This document shows positions 24,810 through 32,637 of a DNA stretch of 57,510 nt, piece after piece. A program made the translations under genes and the position numbers. Position 1 is the first letter of the stretch; each line of letters opens with the position of its first letter. The notes below the pieces were generated by a model. The model did no database searches. It was not told the origin of the DNA and worked only from the letters and a program-made list of their open reading frames with translations. The stretch spans positions 1-57,510 of the forward strand of contig DAOURK010000011.1 of NCBI GenBank assembly GCA_030625085.1, written 5' to 3'. This DNA is from Pseudomonadota bacterium. GTDB taxonomy: Bacteria > SZUA-182 > DTGQ01.

Positions 24810-25807
24810 CAGGGGCTCCTTGCGTCAAGATAGTATATATCGAGTTTAGGGCAAAAGCTTTGGCCAAGATCATTATTGCTGCTGCGAAATCGGCACTCAT
24901 TATTGCCAGTCCTTGCATTCGCCTCAATGATGAAACCGTGGTTTTGGCCGGGATACTTCATCCAGTAGCGGGTCATATAGGTAATGCTCCATGTTTTCCA
25001 TCCCATGCAGGAAAAGGTGAGGCTGTCTTCGGAATTGGGATCAAAGTCACCGCCACCGGCTGGGGCGGACCACTGCTGGTTGAGATTTTTATTTCGATAT
25101 TTCCAGCATGTCTCGTGGGGCTCCCAGGAATTGGTAACCCGGTGAATACGATAGACATCATTAATGATGCCGTCCGTCACAAAATCACTCTCTTCGTCGG
25201 GGTCATAAAGATACATGGAAAAGCGAGCGGCTATAACCGAGGCCTTATTAGGAAGCGAGTATTTTTTAAGATTATATTTAGCCAATGTTCTACATCTCTT
25301 AGTTCCGCCCCCCGATTCAGTGTCCAGCTTAAGTTCTTTTTTTTCGTCGTTAACAAGGATTATGTCCCCTTCTTGCAGATAGGTGTCCGCCTCCCAGTAA
25401 TCGGCACTTTGCTCTGGTTGAATGGTTAAGTAGTGGACTGTTCTTGCGGCCGACGATTTTATGCCCCCCACCTGAGACTGGCTGCTGATACCGATCCTTG
25501 GCCGATTGGGATCTTCGGTAAAGGACACGGTATACGCGCCGTCACCCAAGGAAAGATTGTTCATTTGTGTTCTCCAATTGGGGTCTTCCTGTATTCTCCA
25601 CAGACCGTGAGCAACCCCTGCTTTGGCCAGATACACGGATTTCAGTTTTTCTGCCCTGTGAGATGAGATAACAGCTTGTGTGCCCCTGGCCTGATTTAAA
25701 AAAAGACAGATTATCTCAAGCACCAGTACGCTGCTCATGACCATAATCAGGGCAAACCCTGCTTGATCGGGGTGGGGCGCTTTTTGGAAAAATCCTCTTT
25801 TTTTCAC
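24809..25807 (-). CDS. Minor pilin (PilX/GspK-like) with DNRLRE-like domain
   Basis: A 332-residue fusion. Residues 1-45 form a pilin-type N-terminus with a prepilin site (HPDQAG then FALIMVMSSVLVLEIICLF), followed by RAEKLKSVYLAKAGVAHGLWRIQ, typical of PilX/GspK proteins. From about residue 130 the sequence looks like a DNRLRE-type beta domain: DTYLQEGD, LAKYNLKKYSLP, VIAARFSMYLYD, VYRIHRVTNSWEPHETCW, WKTWSITYMTRYWM, CRFRSSNND and DIYYLDARSP. That domain is known from surface and adhesive proteins. It would display a binding domain at the pilus tip (inference). The stop/start overlaps pilM. Confidence 0.75.
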   Translation of the reverse strand: MKKRGFFQKAPHPDQAGFALIMVMSSVLVLEIICLFLNQARGTQAVISSHRAEKLKSVYLAKAGVAHGLWRIQEDPNWRTQMNNLSLGDGAYTVSFTEDPNRPRIGISSQSQVGGIKSSAARTVHYLTIQPEQSADYWEADTYLQEGDIILVNDEKKELKLDTESGGGTKRCRTLAKYNLKKYSLPNKASVIAARFSMYLYDPDEESDFVTDGIINDVYRIHRVTNSWEPHETCWKYRNKNLNQQWSAPAGGGDFDPNSEDSLTFSCMGWKTWSITYMTRYWMKYPGQNHGFIIEANARTGNNECRFRSSNNDLGQSFCPKLDIYYLDARSP

Positions 25808-25906
25808 CTGATAATATACCTATAACTAATTGATATCACAAAAATTTTCATTATGGTTTGTGCCGACTTGTCGGCATGTATGTTTCACTTGATAATATAC
25901 CTAACC
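25802..25906. repeat. 21-bp direct repeat around the minor-pilin start
   Basis: TTTCACYTGATAATATACCTA occurs at 25802-25822 and 25886-25906, about 84 bp apart; the first copy overlaps the 5' end of the minor-pilin gene. Next to the second copy is CCGGACAAGCCGGAACCAA, found again at 40232-40250. Confidence 0.6.
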
Positions 25907-25969
25907 CGGACAAGCCGGAACCAAAAAGGTTTTAAAATTTTTTATCATAAAAATCACGAAATTCAGAAC

Positions 25970-26108
25970 TAAGCACCTATACAAAGTAAAACTCCTCTCT
26001 TTGTCATTTCGACTGAAAGGAGAAATCTTTTAATTACAGCATTTCCAACGGCTTAAGATTTCTCGCGGAGTTTACACTGAACCAAGTGAATGTGCTCGAA
26101 ATGACAAA
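25970..26108. repeat. MITE-like element (family A variant) inside the pilin cluster
   Basis: Core words TTTGTCATTTCGACTGAAAG, AGCATTTCCAACGGC and TTAAGATTTCTCGCGGAG match family A, but the terminal repeats are decayed (CACCTATACAAAG). It sits in the 380-bp gap between two minor-pilin genes, so read-through of the cluster must cross it. Confidence 0.6.
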
Positions 26109-26187
26109 AAAATATCGGCTCGGTTTTGAGTTAATGACATTCTTAAGTTAATAACATTGTCATCATCATTCATGGCATCATCCTTTA

Positions 26188-27099
26188 TTAAGGCCAGCCG
26201 ACATAGCCGGCAAATTCAAACTCAGGCAAAAGGTAAACGGCTGTTTTTAATATTGTTTCTTCTCCCCCTGAATCGGTAATACCCAAGGTCAGCTCAACAC
26301 CCGAGGTATTTGCTTCACGACGGGTAACCTGAAAAGTAGTTACTCCTTCGGCCAGGACGTCTGTTTGCCCGTTTGGGTCCCGTTGTATAAGTCGGCCGCC
26401 GTTGGGATCACAATCAGGGTCGCAATAATAGACCCAATATTCTATCGGGTCTTCGTTTACCTTGCCATCTTCATCATCATCGGCCTTCATATCAATCCCC
26501 CCTTCATCAATGCCTCCTTTGCCGTTGTCATCTTTGCCCAATATTCCAGGCGCGCCGTCTCCGTTGAGATCTTCCCCCGGGTCCTCGTCTATATACCCGT
26601 CGCCGTCAAAGATATAATTTTGTCCGTCTACTTTGTCTTCGTTTACCCTCTGCCATCCGAAAAATTTAAAGGCATCCTCATCGTCATCTTCGTATTGCCC
26701 ATCCTCCATATTCTCATCAACGCTTCCATCGCCATCATCATCAATCCCTAAAATACCCGGGGCCCCGTCACCGGTAAGGTCTGCGCCGGGGTCCTCGTCA
26801 ATCAAGCCGTCTCCATCAGTATCCACCATGGCCGAGAAGGCTAAGACGTCTGTGTTGGAATCGGCGCCAAGGGGAAGGAGCAGGCGATTAGATACACTGG
26901 CCTTATTGACGATATGGTCTAAAGCAAAGCAGGCGCTTTGGATGGTTTCATTCTGCGTGCGGCTATAACTCCAGGATGCCAGGGCCACGGTTATGACCCG
27001 GGCAGATACGCCGGCTAATATGCTCAGGATGCTCATAGCCAGGAGCAGTTCCACCATAGTCATTCCTGAAATATTTTTTTGTTGCCTCATGGAGATCAC
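26188..27099 (-). CDS. Minor pilin (PilW/GspJ-like) with Asp-rich calcium-binding-like insert
   Basis: A 303-residue prepilin. The cleavage site is ISG then MTMVELLLAMSILSILAGV, a pilin helix with Glu5. A normal PilW/GspJ-like segment (QSACFALDHIV) follows. Then comes an insert of about 120 residues packed with DTDGDGLIDEDPGADLTGDG, DDDGDGSVDE and DGDGYIDEDPGEDLNGDG. These DxDxDG loops resemble thrombospondin type-3/dockerin calcium sites. The C-terminus returns to a pilin-like beta pattern (GGRLIQRDPNGQTDVLAEGVTTFQV). Calcium binding is inferred. Confidence 0.75.
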   Translation of the reverse strand: MISMRQQKNISGMTMVELLLAMSILSILAGVSARVITVALASWSYSRTQNETIQSACFALDHIVNKASVSNRLLLPLGADSNTDVLAFSAMVDTDGDGLIDEDPGADLTGDGAPGILGIDDDGDGSVDENMEDGQYEDDDEDAFKFFGWQRVNEDKVDGQNYIFDGDGYIDEDPGEDLNGDGAPGILGKDDNGKGGIDEGGIDMKADDDEDGKVNEDPIEYWVYYCDPDCDPNGGRLIQRDPNGQTDVLAEGVTTFQVTRREANTSGVELTLGITDSGGEETILKTAVYLLPEFEFAGYVGWP

Positions 27100-27113
27100 T
27101 TACATGTCCTTAC

Positions 27114-27205
27114 TGTAGTGCAGTGCTTTAGCCCTTCATAGCCCTTCATAGCCCCTTATAGCCCCTTAAATGATTTTTTTAGCAGGGCTAAAGCCGCCCT
27201 ACGTT
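27114..27205. repeat. Palindromic repeat (family C variant) with short tandem units
   Basis: GTAGTGCAGTGCTTTAGCCC on the left and AGCAGGGCTAAAGCCGCCCTAC on the right form an imperfect inverted pair. Between them are four tandem copies of AGCCCYTYAT. It lies between two minor-pilin genes and is related to the elements at 40681 and 44699. Confidence 0.6.
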
Positions 27206-27247
27206 CCATAATAATGGTCAACCGGAATACAAATAAACCGGTTAAAA

Positions 27248-27616
27248 TTATTGTATTCTAAAGCGCAGTGTTTCCAGTTCCTGGTCCCCTGCTTTTACAT
27301 AAATATGTTTGAGGTCAGGATCAGTATTGCTGTCCCCGTCCCCATCAAAATCGGAGACATTCACTCTCCAAACCTGGTTTTCTCCCAAAATCGCGGTCCC
27401 GTTGGCATCGGCCATGATATCAAAATCTTTGGCTAAAAATTCTTCCATTTTGGCTCGGGCCAAATGATAGCTTTTGGCCGCAGTATCTCCCCCCCCGCCG
27501 ATTTGAAGGCTTCTTCCAAGGCTCATGGATATAGGCACTACGGCCAGGGAAATAATGGTCATAGCCAGAATAATTTCTAAAAGAGTAAAACCCTTTTGCC
27601 CTTCTTTTTTATTCAT
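27248..27616 (-). CDS. Minor pilin (PilV/GspI-like)
   Basis: A short prepilin of about 122 residues. The leader MNKKEGQKG ends at the prepilin site and the mature protein begins FTLLEIILAMTIISLAVVP, with Glu5. LGRSLQIGGGGDTAAKSYHLARAKMEEFLA is the classical GspI/PilV segment. The ATG at 27616 is chosen for its normal leader length; a GTG at 27640 would add eight residues. No clear Shine-Dalgarno was found for either. Confidence 0.82.
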   Translation of the reverse strand: MNKKEGQKGFTLLEIILAMTIISLAVVPISMSLGRSLQIGGGGDTAAKSYHLARAKMEEFLAKDFDIMADANGTAILGENQVWRVNVSDFDGDGDSNTDPDLKHIYVKAGDQELETLRFRIQ

Positions 27617-27738
27617 AACTGTTTGCACTTTATATCGCACTCCATAGGCCGATTTAAAAAGAAAGCATAGGAATTTTTATTTTTTTCATTTTTTTGTGTC
27701 CTTTGTGTCTTTGTGCTTGAACATGGGTTTAATTTTCT

Positions 27739-28341
27739 TTATTCAAGGCTTAATCTGCCGATTTGACTGACTGTGAGAGTATGGGAAAAATCATTGCCTG
27801 CAAGCGTAATCAGCCCTGTTACGTTGGGCACACCAAGGGGATCAAATTCTACCCAGGTTTTTCCGCCAAAATCGGCATTAAGGGCAGCGTTCCCATATTC
27901 ATCCTCTTCATCCACCAAAATAACATAAGGTTTTTTGGTGATACGATTAAGTAAGGTATTGTTTAAATCAATGAGAGGCTCATCATCAGCGTCATATCCA
28001 GTATTTTGATAACAGGTGACCTTTTGCTGCCCTGCGGTTAAATCAAAAAATACACCAAAGGTATTATTTTGATTCACTGCCTGCTGCTTTGTATAGGCGA
28101 CTGCCATATATATATCCCGCGCTTTTTTCTCCAGGGCCATTTGATTAAGCGGCCCGACAAAATGCGGCGTAGCTACGGAGCACACGGCAGCCAGGATGGC
28201 GATAACACAGAGCAGTTCCATATAGGTAAACCCTTTGGATGAAGATATACCGTTGGATAAAGGCACCCTAAAGTTAAACCCTTTGGATAGAGGTACCCTT
28301 TTGGGCTCATTCTTAACGTAGGGTGGAGGCGATTTATTCAT
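27739..28341 (-). CDS. Minor pilin (GspH/FimT-like) with unusually long leader
   Basis: A prepilin of about 200 residues. The processing site is SSSKG then FTYMELLCVIAILAAVCSVATPHF, with Glu5. The downstream part is GspH/FimT-like (ALEKKARDIYMAVAYTKQQAVNQNN, WVEFDPLGVPNVTGLITL). The leader is about 36 residues if the ATG at 28341 is used, and contains a decoy-like LSKGFNFRVPL created by a partial 48-bp duplication (28228-28244 versus 28276-28292). A GTG within the second unit would give a normal ~12-residue leader. Confidence 0.8.
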   Translation of the reverse strand: MNKSPPPYVKNEPKRVPLSKGFNFRVPLSNGISSSKGFTYMELLCVIAILAAVCSVATPHFVGPLNQMALEKKARDIYMAVAYTKQQAVNQNNTFGVFFDLTAGQQKVTCYQNTGYDADDEPLIDLNNTLLNRITKKPYVILVDEEDEYGNAALNADFGGKTWVEFDPLGVPNVTGLITLAGNDFSHTLTVSQIGRLSLE

Positions 28342-28399
28342 TTTCAATAGTTCTCATTTTTAGAATCGGTTCGGTTTTAAAACCCTCACTTCCAATAAT

Positions 28400-28680
28400 G
28401 GAGACAGATTGCTAAAGATTTCTCGCTATCGCTCGAAATGACAAATGCACCCTTATCGTACTCGCAGCATACTTCATGAAAGGACATACCTGTATCCTTG
28501 CTTAGAGCATACTTCACGAAATGACACACATGTCCTCTCTCTTAGAGCATATTTTACGAAATAACGCACCTGTATCCTCGCTTAGAGAATACTTCACAAA
28601 CTTAGGAAAGTACCCTCCTCTTGTTGGTTACAGAATACTTCTCTGACTTACAAAAGTATCCTATCGGTGCTTGCAGAATA
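28400..28680. repeat. Degenerate tandem array of ~40-bp units
   Basis: After a dispersed-repeat fragment (AAGATTTCTCGC...TCGAAATGAC, 28415-28443), about five or six imperfect units follow. They resemble CTTAGAGCATACTTCACGAA plus a CACCTGTATCC-like tail (for example near 28468, 28500, 28542, 28584 and 28626). Units decay progressively toward 28680. The array occupies most of the gap between the major pilin and the GspH-like gene. Confidence 0.55.
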
Positions 28681-28789
28681 CCTTTTTTTTACATGCTAAC
28701 ATGTTAAAGCATCAATAATACGATTATAAATCATCTCCTTATTTACATGCTAAAGCGTGTTAACGCATTAATAATTATATAATTATCGA

Positions 28790-29281
28790 TTAATATTTAT
28801 CATATTCGTCCATATTGGCCATAAACTCGCCTGTTTTTTCCACATAAAGCCATCCGCCTTGGTTAGGATCATCAAAACCTTTCGTGCCGATAGTAGCCGT
28901 ACTGTCGTCGACCTGTATGCTACTCTGCGATTTAGTAGCAAAGGGCATATTGGGGAACCCATTTTTTATATAAGGCCCGTATACAAAAGCGTCGATTTTT
29001 GACGTGGAGATGGCGCCGAGAACATCAGTATATTGCGTCATCTGATCCTCGATGGCAGCCGTTGGATATTCGCCGTCGTGCTGGACCGAATACAATTCTA
29101 TGGCCCCGCGGATGCTCGCAAGATTGGACCTAAGGGCGGAAATTTTAGCATCTTTGGTTGAAGCGCCGAATTGGGGAATAGCCACGGCCGCTAAAACACC
29201 TAAAATAATAACTACCATTAACAATTCGATCAGGGTAAAACCATCGTCTTGAAAAATTTTTTTGTTTAAATATCTATTCAC
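28790..29281 (-). CDS. Major pilin / pseudopilin (GspG-like)
   Basis: A 163-residue prepilin and probable main subunit of the fibre. The leader ends DDG and the mature protein starts FTLIELLMVVIILGVLAAVAIP, with Glu5. The helix continues QFGASTKDAKISALRSNLASIRGAIELYSVQHDGEYP, typical of GspG. The C-terminal half has YGPYIKNGFPNMPF and GGWLYVEKTGEFMAN. The start is GTG at 29281 with an AAGGAGG site 6-8 bases upstream, the strongest in the cluster. A second GspG-like protein is at 15379. Confidence 0.9.
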   Translation of the reverse strand: MNRYLNKKIFQDDGFTLIELLMVVIILGVLAAVAIPQFGASTKDAKISALRSNLASIRGAIELYSVQHDGEYPTAAIEDQMTQYTDVLGAISTSKIDAFVYGPYIKNGFPNMPFATKSQSSIQVDDSTATIGTKGFDDPNQGGWLYVEKTGEFMANMDEYDKY

Positions 29282-29447
29282 TGTATTATCCTCCTTATGG
29301 CAAGGCTAAAGCACTGCGCTACCCTTTATTTTTGCCTCTCCAACCCGTTGCTGGGAGGTATGAAGCATAAGAAAATAAAATGAGTTAAAAAATAAACAAT
29401 GTAATGAACCGGCAACTAATTTTTTCTGTGCATCACCTCCTTCATCG

Positions 29448-30575
29448 CTAACAAGCGCCGCTTGATATACGGAAAATGGGAATTATAATCGATAGTACAA
29501 TTCCTCCCACGATTATCCCCATTGCGATAATGATAATGGGCTCCAAGACAGAGCATACTAAATCCATACCTTTGCGAAACTCTGAAGAGTAATATTCTCC
29601 CAATCTGACAATAACCAGTTGTAAGTTTCCTGCTTCCTCGCCTGTGTGGATCATTTCTTTGACGGTTACCGGCAAAAAAGCCTGTTTGCGAAAAGGTTCG
29701 GAGAACCCCGCTCCCTTTTCCACACTTACAATTAATTCCTGGATAAATCTTTTATATTGAGAGCTGCCGACAATTGATTTAATGGTGATTAATCCTTCAA
29801 GAAGAGGGACACCTCCGCGCATTAAGAACCCTAAATTGGTCAAAAAATTGGAGGTATAAAATTGAATCAACAAGGTATTCAGCAAGGGTATCTTCATCCT
29901 TTGTCTTTCAAACCATGAGGCTACCTCCGGCCTTTTGCACAAAAATCGCATCCCTATGCCAAGAGCAATAATAACAATGAGCATTATGTGCCAGGAGGTT
30001 TGTAAAAAGTCGCTTAACCACATGAGACAAAGAGTGGTCCACGGCAGCATAGCCTCCTGTCCCTTTAAAAACACGGCCAGTCTGGGGAAGACAAAAAGCA
30101 TGACAAAAAGGATGACCACAAAACAAAAGACCAGCAGAACTGAAGGATACACCAGGGCCTTTTTTATAGCCCCCACGTACTCTTCTTTTTGTATGTAGTA
30201 GTCATTTAATTGATTGATCATTTCTTTGAGTAATCCCCCGCTTTCTCCAACCTTGACCACGCTGATAAACATAGGAGGAAATACGTTCGGATAAGCGGCC
30301 AGGGCCTCGGAAAAAAGGCAACCTGACTCAATATGTTCAAGGGTTTCGGTAATAACTTTTTTAAAATAAAGGTTTTGTATCTGGGGGGCCATAATCTCCA
30401 GGGCCCTGTTCAATGAGGTTCCTGTCTCCAGCATCAGAGATAATTGAGAGGTGAACAGCATTAATTCCTTCCCCTTTACTTTCTTGCCTATGGAGAAAGA
30501 GGAAAATGAATTTTTGCCCTTCTCTTTTTTCCTTGATCTTGTTTCAATAGGTGTTTGTGCAATACTTATGGCCAT
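29448..30575 (-). CDS. Inner-membrane platform protein (PilC/GspF)
   Basis: A 375-residue polytopic protein that couples the assembly ATPase to pilin extraction. Two T2SF repeats are seen (ELMLFTSQLSLMLETGTSLNRALEIM and LLIQFYTSNFLTNLGFLMRGGVPLLEGL). Three TM regions are visible (VLLVFCFVVILFVMLFVF, IMLIVIIALGIGM, IIIAMGIIVGGIVLSIIIPIF) along with the conserved MIHTGEEAGNL. It starts 3 bases after the stop codon of the ATPase gene. Confidence 0.92.
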   Translation of the reverse strand: MAISIAQTPIETRSRKKEKGKNSFSSFSIGKKVKGKELMLFTSQLSLMLETGTSLNRALEIMAPQIQNLYFKKVITETLEHIESGCLFSEALAAYPNVFPPMFISVVKVGESGGLLKEMINQLNDYYIQKEEYVGAIKKALVYPSVLLVFCFVVILFVMLFVFPRLAVFLKGQEAMLPWTTLCLMWLSDFLQTSWHIMLIVIIALGIGMRFLCKRPEVASWFERQRMKIPLLNTLLIQFYTSNFLTNLGFLMRGGVPLLEGLITIKSIVGSSQYKRFIQELIVSVEKGAGFSEPFRKQAFLPVTVKEMIHTGEEAGNLQLVIVRLGEYYSSEFRKGMDLVCSVLEPIIIIAMGIIVGGIVLSIIIPIFRISSGAC

Positions 30576-30577
30576 AA

Positions 30578-32302
30578 TTAATCTTCAACAAAGAGTGCGC
30601 GGTTAACCTCTTCAAGGGTGCTCAGTCTTTCTCTGACTTTTTGCAACCCTTCACTTCTCAGGGTTTTTATGCCGTTTTGTTCCATTAATTTTCGAATTCG
30701 AGTAACATCAGCTTCCTCCAGAATTAGGTTCTGATAATCGGAATTTATCTCCAACAGTTCATAGACCCCCACTCTACCTTTATATCCTGAATCATAACAG
30801 ACAGGGCACCCTTCACCCTTGGCTAACTGATACCCTTTATTTTCTTCGGGATCTACGCCAAGGGACTTCAGAACATTCTTATGGGGGTAATAGAGGGTTT
30901 TACATTCAGGGCAAATTTGCCGAATTAATCTTTGGGCCATAATCCCTATGAGGGACGATGAAATCATGCACGGTTCAACACCCATATTAACGAGCCGGGT
31001 AATTGCTCCGGGGCAGTCATTAGTATGAAGGGTAGATAAAACCAGGTGGCCGGTTAAAGAAGCCTGAATGGCGATTTCGGCTGTCTCCTTGTCTCGTATC
31101 TCTCCTACCATAATAATGTCCGGGTCCTGTCGCAGGGTATGTTTTAAAATACGCGCAAAGGTGAGATCAATAGCCGCATTTGTCTGCATTTGATTAATAA
31201 TTTCCATATGGTATTCAACAGGGTCCTCAATGGTGATGATATTTTTTTCCAGGGTGTTTAAAAGATTCAGGGCCGCATACAAGGTGGTGGTTTTACCCGA
31301 TCCCGTAGGTCCGGTAACCAATATCAAACCATAACTGTTGCCCAAAATCTTCTTGAATTGGGTTAATTGTTCAGTCTGAAAACCGAGCTGGTTGAGGTCA
31401 AGCATGGCTTTGTTTGTATCAAGGATACGAAGAACAACCTTTTCTCCTAAAACCCCGGGAAGAGAAGAAAAGCGCAAATCAATCATTCTTCCTTCGGCTT
31501 TGACCTGAATGCGGCCGTCCTGCGGCTGTCTTCGTTCTGCAATATCCAAATTAGCCATAATCTTTAAGCGAGAGATCACGGCCGGAAATAAGTCCACCCT
31601 GGGGGTCATTGTTTGATAGAGCACGCCGTCTATGCGGTAGCGTACCCGGAATTTATTTCGCTCCGGCTCAAGGTGAATGTCGCTGGCCCTGTCATGTACA
31701 GCTTTGAGAATAATCATATTCACCAGGTTGATAATGGGGCTGTCTTCTCCCAGGCCGGTTATACTCTGGTAATCTTTTTCCAGGGGATTTTCCATCAACT
31801 GAAGATCAGATTCTTCCAGGTCCGAGAGAAAATCATCTACCTGAACATCTTCCTGCTTTTCTTTATAATTTTCCTCAATAGCCTCGATAATATCAGCGCT
31901 TCGGCAAACCACCTGATTAATTTCGCATCCGGTCATCTGGGCTAAGGTGTCAAAGACAAAAATCGCCTGGGGGTCGGCCACGGCCAAAGTAAGCTTGTTT
32001 TTAATCTTGAACATAGGGATGACCCGGTGCAGTACGGCCTTTTCTTTGGGGATAATATGAACAATTTCGGGGTCTATCAGTCCCTTGCGCAGCCATACAT
32101 GGGGGACCCCCATTTGCTGACTTAAAACATTATCTAATACCTCTTCCGAGATAAGTTTTTTTTCCGTGAGAATCTGGCCTAATTTTTTGCCTGTTTCCTT
32201 TTGAATTCTCAGGGCTTCAACCAGTTGATAATTGGTGATCAACTTTGCCTCAAGAAGACACTCGCCTAATTTTTTCCTTCGAAGCCCGTTGACAACGGTC
32301 AT
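30578..32302 (-). CDS. Assembly ATPase (PilB/GspE family)
   Basis: A 574-residue extension ATPase. The N-terminal MshEN-type domain (KKLGECLLEAKLITNYQLVEAL) can bind cyclic-di-GMP in related proteins. The ATPase core has the Walker A GPTGSGKTTT, the Asp box (IEDPVEYHM), Walker B (DPDIIMVGEIRDKETAEIA) and a His box (LVLSTLHTNDCPGAI). The zinc-binding tetracysteine is CPECK...CPVC near residue 470-500. It overlaps the STAS gene by 4 bases. No PilT-type retraction ATPase is present. Confidence 0.93.
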   Translation of the reverse strand: MTVVNGLRRKKLGECLLEAKLITNYQLVEALRIQKETGKKLGQILTEKKLISEEVLDNVLSQQMGVPHVWLRKGLIDPEIVHIIPKEKAVLHRVIPMFKIKNKLTLAVADPQAIFVFDTLAQMTGCEINQVVCRSADIIEAIEENYKEKQEDVQVDDFLSDLEESDLQLMENPLEKDYQSITGLGEDSPIINLVNMIILKAVHDRASDIHLEPERNKFRVRYRIDGVLYQTMTPRVDLFPAVISRLKIMANLDIAERRQPQDGRIQVKAEGRMIDLRFSSLPGVLGEKVVLRILDTNKAMLDLNQLGFQTEQLTQFKKILGNSYGLILVTGPTGSGKTTTLYAALNLLNTLEKNIITIEDPVEYHMEIINQMQTNAAIDLTFARILKHTLRQDPDIIMVGEIRDKETAEIAIQASLTGHLVLSTLHTNDCPGAITRLVNMGVEPCMISSSLIGIMAQRLIRQICPECKTLYYPHKNVLKSLGVDPEENKGYQLAKGEGCPVCYDSGYKGRVGVYELLEINSDYQNLILEEADVTRIRKLMEQNGIKTLRSEGLQKVRERLSTLEEVNRALFVED

Positions 32303-32634
32303 AGAAAACTCCTGTAGGCCTTTTCTTGATCAGTAAAGATTTCAAAAATATTGGTCATTTTGGTGGCCAGGAAAATATCCATAATCAACGTATTCGCATT
32401 CACCAGTTTCAGGCTGCCTCCGGCTTTTCGAAAATTCATAAGGCTGTCCCATAAAAGCTCAAGACCGGCGCTGTCAATGAGAGGTGCTTCTTTAATATCA
32501 ATTAATATGCGAAGATCACCGGCTTTGAGATGATTTTCCAGACTCTCTTTTAACAGCTCCAGATGCGGTTTTATAATTGCCCCGGAGATGGATACATGAG
32601 AAATCAAACCTAATTTGTTTTCTTTAATGTTCAT
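32299..32634 (-). CDS. STAS-domain (anti-anti-sigma-factor-like) protein
   Basis: A 111-residue single STAS domain with GDLRILIDIKEAPLIDSAGLELLWDSL. The Ser of DSAGLELL corresponds to the phospho-Ser of SpoIIAA-type antagonists. Such proteins act in partner-switching modules with a Ser kinase and PP2C phosphatase, neither of which lies here. It is sandwiched between HD-GYP and ATPase genes, overlapping the latter by 4 bases, which ties it to control of pilus assembly. Confidence 0.85.
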   Translation of the reverse strand: MNIKENKLGLISHVSISGAIIKPHLELLKESLENHLKAGDLRILIDIKEAPLIDSAGLELLWDSLMNFRKAGGSLKLVNANTLIMDIFLATKMTNIFEIFTDQEKAYRSFL

Positions 32635-32637
32635 TTT

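Noticed and set aside
24279-25666. Several long plus-strand frames opposite pilM and the DNRLRE-like pilin
   Set aside because: Antisense shadows; the minus-strand products carry clear PilM and pilin signatures.
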